Origin: Piliocolobus tephrosceles
Taxonomy: Eukaryota; Chordata; Mammalia; Primates; Cercopithecidae
Reading direction: 5' to 3'
DNA: 64,000 nucleotides
Assembly (NCBI RefSeq): GCF_002776525.5
Contig: NC_045449.1
Span: 4,693,649 to 4,757,648 of the forward strand
A program made the translations under genes and the position numbers. Position 1 is the first letter of the stretch. Each line of letters begins with the position of its first letter. This document shows positions 56,597 through 64,000 of this stretch, piece after piece. The notes under the pieces were generated by a model. It saw only the letters and a list, made by a program, of their open reading frames with translations. It was not told where the DNA came from and searched no databases.

Positions 56597-57375
56597 CGGG
56601 GCCCTGGGCTGGGGCTGTCCCACACTGGACCCAGCTCTCCCCCTGCAGCCAGGCTTCCTGGGCCGCCCCTCTTTCCCCTCCCTGGGCTTTTGCTTTTACT
56701 GGTTTGATTCACTGGAGCCTGCTGGGAACGTGACCTCTGACCCCTGATGCTTTCGTGATCACGTGACCATCCTCTTCCCCAACATGTCCTCTTCCCAAAA
56801 CTGTGCCTGTCCCCAGCTTCCGGGGAGGGACACAGCTTCCCCTTCCCAGGAATTGAGTGGGCGTAGCCCCTCCCCCCTTTTCTCCATTTAAGAGGAGAGT
56901 GCTTGGGGCTTGACCCCCTTACCCCACTGCTGCTGACTGGGCAGGGCCCTGGACCCCTTTATTTGCACGTCAGGGGAGCCGGCTCCCCCCTTGAATGTAC
57001 CAGACCCTGGGGGGGGTCACTGGGCCCTAGATTTCTGAGGGGTCACCAGCCACTCCAGGGGCAGGGACCATTTCTTCATTTTCTGAAAGCACTTTAATGA
57101 TTCCCCTTCCCCCAAACTCCAGGGAATGGAGGGGGGACCCCGCCAGCCAAAACATTCCCCCCTTTCCCAACCCCCATCTCCTCCTCTTCTAGCCCATGCC
57201 CTTCCCCGGTGGAGGGAGGGAGCAGGGAGCCCTCACTCTCCACGCCCCTTGCTTGCATCTGTATATAGTGTGAGCAGCAAGTAACCCTCCTCCTCCCTCC
57301 CCCCCCCCACCCCTCCTCAATGTAGTGGCCTTGGATATCCTGTTTGTTAATAAAGACAATTCAACCAGCTCCCAC
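56597..57375 (+). other. MINK1: MINK1 3' untranslated region
   Basis: GC-rich 3' UTR of about 780 bases between the TGA at 56594-56596 and the expected cleavage site some 20 bases after the AATAAA at 57349. It contains a C-rich homopolymer run near 57300-57309 and a TCACGTGA palindrome at 56759-56766. On the other strand it contains AATAAA- and ATTAAA-type signals (56958-56963 and 57093-57098) that could end CHRNE transcripts. The exact 3' end is inferred from the hexamer. Confidence 0.8.
57349..57354 (+). terminator. MINK1: MINK1 poly(A) signal AATAAA
   Basis: Canonical AATAAA in the context TTTGTTAATAAAGACAATT, about 750 bases after the stop codon and followed by no further coding sequence on this strand. 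It is the only canonical hexamer on the plus strand in the 3' UTR that I found. Confidence 0.9.
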
Positions 57376-57891
57376 CATGCAGGCCCCATTCTGCTTTCTC
57401 TCAGTCCTGTATACTAGGCAGAGAGAGCCTCCAGGGTGCAGAAGCAAGGGGCAGGGTGGGCTGGGATCTGCAATGAGTGAGCGTCATGGGGGTGGGATGG
57501 GCAGTGCTGGGCCAAGAAAGCCTAGAAGAAATGACTGCAGGAGGACCAGGGCAGCCTCAGCACTAAACCTGTGGGCCAGAGGGCCACCGGCACTGAAGGG
57601 GTTTGGTTCCCACCAGCTCCAGCTAGAGCCAGGCCAGGAAAGAAGAGGGTTTCCTGGCTCCAGCCTCCCTATGTGCAAGTCCTGCAAAGGGGTCTTCTGT
57701 TTGGCTATGAGATGAACAGAGGTAGCTGGCAGCCTCCAGAGTCCCCTGGGGCTGGGCCTGAGAAAGGCTGGGAGGTCAGCAAGGCTGAATGAAGGGCAGT
57801 CCTTGCTTTCTGGAACACTGGCACCTGAGAGCCTGTGTGAATCCTTTCCTCCTGCTGACCCCTGGACTGGGGCCAGGCCTACACACACCAA

Positions 57892-57927
57892 GGGGGGGGG
57901 GGGACACACACCAAGGGGGGGGCACAC
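57892..57927 (+). repeat. G homopolymer runs with CA spacer
   Basis: A run of about 12 G and a run of about 8 G flank ACACACACCAA. It lies in the predicted CHRNE 3' UTR (C runs on its sense strand). Confidence 0.85.
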
Positions 57928-58064
57928 ACCATTCTTCTTGTAAAGTTCACAAAATACAGATTGATCAGCAGTGAGAAGGGATCATAATGCCGTGGTGGCG
58001 GCAGCCTACTTTTTCAAAATCAGTTTCCTACTGGAGATGGGTGGGAAGTTGAAGTCGCTGCGCG

Positions 58065-62390
<4,326 letters not shown>

Positions 62391-62481
62391 CCTGCTGCCT
62401 GGTTCTCAGGATTATTCTGAGCTCTGGAAAGCTTGGAGGGGGCAGGCCAGGGTGCATGTGTGAGGGGGAGGAGGGTGTTAG

Positions 62482-62487
62482 TTCCGG
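62482..62487 (-). promoter_or_regulatory. CHRNE: CHRNE N-box (CCGGAA), synaptic expression element
   Basis: On the minus strand the sequence reads CAGCCCGGAACTAAC. Counting from the ATG at 62390, the C, G, G of the core fall at -96, -95 and -94, the positions altered in human promoter alleles causing congenital myasthenic syndrome (c.-96C>T, c.-95G>A, c.-94G>A; recalled). The N-box binds GABP/Ets factors downstream of neuregulin/agrin signalling and limits transcription to nuclei under the synapse (established for this gene). The element is intact here. Confidence 0.88.
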
Positions 62488-62530
62488 GCTGTTAGGGGAC
62501 TGTCACCTAATCCTCTACTCACTCCTGCTG

Positions 62531-62536
62531 CAGCTG
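62531..62536 (-). promoter_or_regulatory. CHRNE: CHRNE upstream E-box CAGCTG
   Basis: Palindromic CAGCTG lies 141-146 bases upstream of the CHRNE ATG, about 45 bases beyond the N-box. CAGCTG is a preferred site of myogenic bHLH factors, and muscle receptor subunit promoters use such boxes. That this particular copy is functional is inferred from position only. Confidence 0.5.
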
Positions 62537-63175
62537 GGGACATTTTGGCTGCTTCCAGAGGCAGCTGCCCCATCCTGTGTTTCCTGCCCCTGCCCCGCCC
62601 CAGTCCAGCGTCCTTTGCCTGGTCTTTGGCCAGCTCCCCAGCCACAGATGTGAGCCTCTCCTGAGAGGCACCTGCAACCACAATCCTAGTAGCAGAGGGG
62701 GGGAGATACTGCTTTCAACAGGCACTGATGTCCTTTGAGTAAGCTGCCCTGTGGAGGTGACCCTGCCCGATGAACACATCTGGGGATGTGACACACCCCT
62801 TGCCTCCCATTCTCCCCCGCGTGGAACACACACTGTCACCACCCAAGCCCACAATGCCTTTCCTGCCAGCAGAGTGGCAAAAAACAGCCTCCATAAAGAC
62901 TGATGAAGAGACAGGTGGTCACAGGGGATTGGCCCTGCGGTAACAGGGATTCCACCTAGCAAAGGAGATCATGTAAAGGGCCCACCTCCTTCCACAACCT
63001 GATCTCCAGGTTTGCCCATCCCCAGCCCCTCTGGATGTGAGCACCAGAGACTTCTGTTTCTCCTTATCTATCCCTGCTGCCACCTTGTGGTCAAAGATGA
63101 TAGTACCGTCTTCCCCATCCTACTCTCCTAAACACACACACACACCCCTGATGACACCTTAATTGAGCCTTTCGA

Positions 63176-63480
63176 TTTTTTGAGGCCGAGTCTCGCTCTG
63201 TCGAGTTTCACTCTTGTTGACCAGGCTGGAGTACAATGGTGCAATCTCGGCTCACTGCAACCTCTGCCTCCCGGGTTCAAGAGATTCTCCTGCCTCAGCC
63301 TCCCGAGTAGCTGGGACTACAGGCACATGCCACCACGCCCAGCTAATTTTTGTATTTTTTTACATAGAGACGGGGTTTCACCATGTTGGCCAGGATGGTC
63401 TCGATCTCCTGACCTCATGATCCGCCTGCCTCGGCCTCCCAAAGTGCTGTGATTATAGGCGTGAGCCACCACGCCCAGCC
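63176..63480 (-). mobile_element. Alu with duplicated start
   Basis: Antisense copy in which GAGTCTCGCTCTGTCGAGTTTCACTCTTGTTG shows a short internal duplication of the TCTCGCTCTGTC segment. Confidence 0.92.
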
Positions 63481-63490
63481 TCGATGTTCC

Positions 63491-63665
63491 TTTTTTTTTT
63501 TTGCAGGGGTTAGGGGGAGAGGATCTCACTCTGTCACCCAGACTGGAGTGCAGTGCCACCATCATAGTTGACTGTAGCCTCTGAAACTCCTGGGCCGAAG
63601 CGATCCTCCTGCCCCAGCTTCCCAAAGGGTTAGGATTACAGGCATGAGCCACCACGCCTGGCCTC
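63491..63665 (-). mobile_element. AluJ-like fragment
   Basis: Antisense single-arm copy, diverged. Confidence 0.85.
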
Positions 63666-63921
63666 AGTGTTTCTTAATGCCTTCTTGAACCATTTTAATC
63701 ACCTGGAGGGGGTCTTATTTTAAATGCAGATTCCTAAGCTCCATTCCCAGAGAATTCTGATTTCGGGACTAGGGTGCCGGGAATCTGTATTTTTAGGAAA
63801 CTGTCCAGGTGTTCCTTGTGAGGTAGGAGGGGCTGGCCTAAGCCTATTTTCTGCTTACACCTCACTTCCTCACAGCAGTCCAGCAAAGCGATGATCACTG
63901 TCCTGAACGAAAGGGGATGCT

Positions 63922-64000
63922 GGCCGGGCGCAGTGGCTCACGCCTGTAATCCCAGCACTTTGGGAGGCCGAGACGGGTGGATCACGAGGTCAGGAGATCG
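63922..64000 (+). mobile_element. Alu, 3' cut by window edge
   Basis: GGCCGGGCGCAGTGGCTCAC onward, near consensus. Confidence 0.93.

Larger units (their letters stand above)
57075..58064 (-). other. CHRNE: Probable CHRNE 3' untranslated region, extending into the MINK1 3' UTR
   Basis: No AATAAA or ATTAAA occurs on the minus strand between the CHRNE stop (58065) and the MINK1 cleavage region. The first ATTAAA on that strand is at 57093-57098 and the first AATAAA at 56958-56963, both inside the MINK1 3' UTR. The simplest reading is a CHRNE 3' UTR of roughly 1 kb that overlaps MINK1 tail to tail. The interval also holds G-rich homopolymer runs near 57892-57926 separated by ACACACACC. The end point is inferred. 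Confidence 0.55.
62391..63175. other. CHRNE: CHRNE 5' flank
   Basis: Contains the short 5' UTR and proximal promoter with the N-box and E-box, then single-copy sequence with a short (CA)n at 63133-63145. No other gene start is recognised. Confidence 0.65.

Noticed and set aside
62761..64000. Start of the next gene of human 17p13.2 (for example GP1BA)
   Set aside because: No coding exon with matching protein sequence is visible; the stretch holds only single-copy flank and Alus.

Overview
The window is nuclear DNA of a primate, most likely an Old World monkey. About seventy Alu copies or fragments are present, and several young ones (for example 3121-3419, 15583-15880, 26012-26316) carry the GATCCGGCCACTGCACTCC variant that I associate with cercopithecid AluY subfamilies. 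The genes are those of human 17p13.2 in the same order and orientation: MINK1 (+), CHRNE (-), and the small gene C17orf107 (+) inside a CHRNE intron. Genus and species cannot be read from this stretch. Two runs of N (42134-42233 and 47823-48222) are assembly gaps.

Bases 1-37853 are MINK1 intron 1; the first coding exon lies upstream of the window. This part holds mostly repeats: Alus in both orientations (several nested), a broken antisense L1, MIR and L2 relics, an antisense processed pseudogene of the V-ATPase proteolipid gene ATP6V0C (14357-15312), and an antisense solo LTR of the HERV-9/LTR12 type (33358-34667) flanked by an odd 42-bp direct repeat. I found no independent protein-coding gene here.

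Bases 37854-57375 hold MINK1 exons 2 to the last: a Ste20/GCK-family kinase domain (37854-45301), a charged glutamine-rich coiled-coil region (45789-49927), a proline/serine-rich linker (50141-53925) and a citron-homology domain (54351-56596). All reconstructed junctions are GT-AG and keep frame. Skipping two alternative exons (87 nt at 49415, 24 nt at 52517) leaves 1313 codons in the window. With the 19 residues I recall for human exon 1, that gives the human length of 1332.

CHRNE (muscle acetylcholine receptor epsilon subunit) is complete on the minus strand, 12 coding exons, 62390 down to 58065, 493 codons. Its N-box promoter element sits at exactly the position known from human disease alleles. 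C17orf107 (59067-60004) lies wholly in the CHRNE intron between the M2 and M3 exons, on the opposite strand. MINK1 and CHRNE converge, and signal positions suggest that their 3' UTRs overlap.

From 62391 to the end is the CHRNE 5' flank and further Alus. I found no undescribed gene system. The most useful second looks are the alternative exons of MINK1, the C17orf107 3' end, the convergent 3' UTR overlap and the unusual duplication around the LTR.
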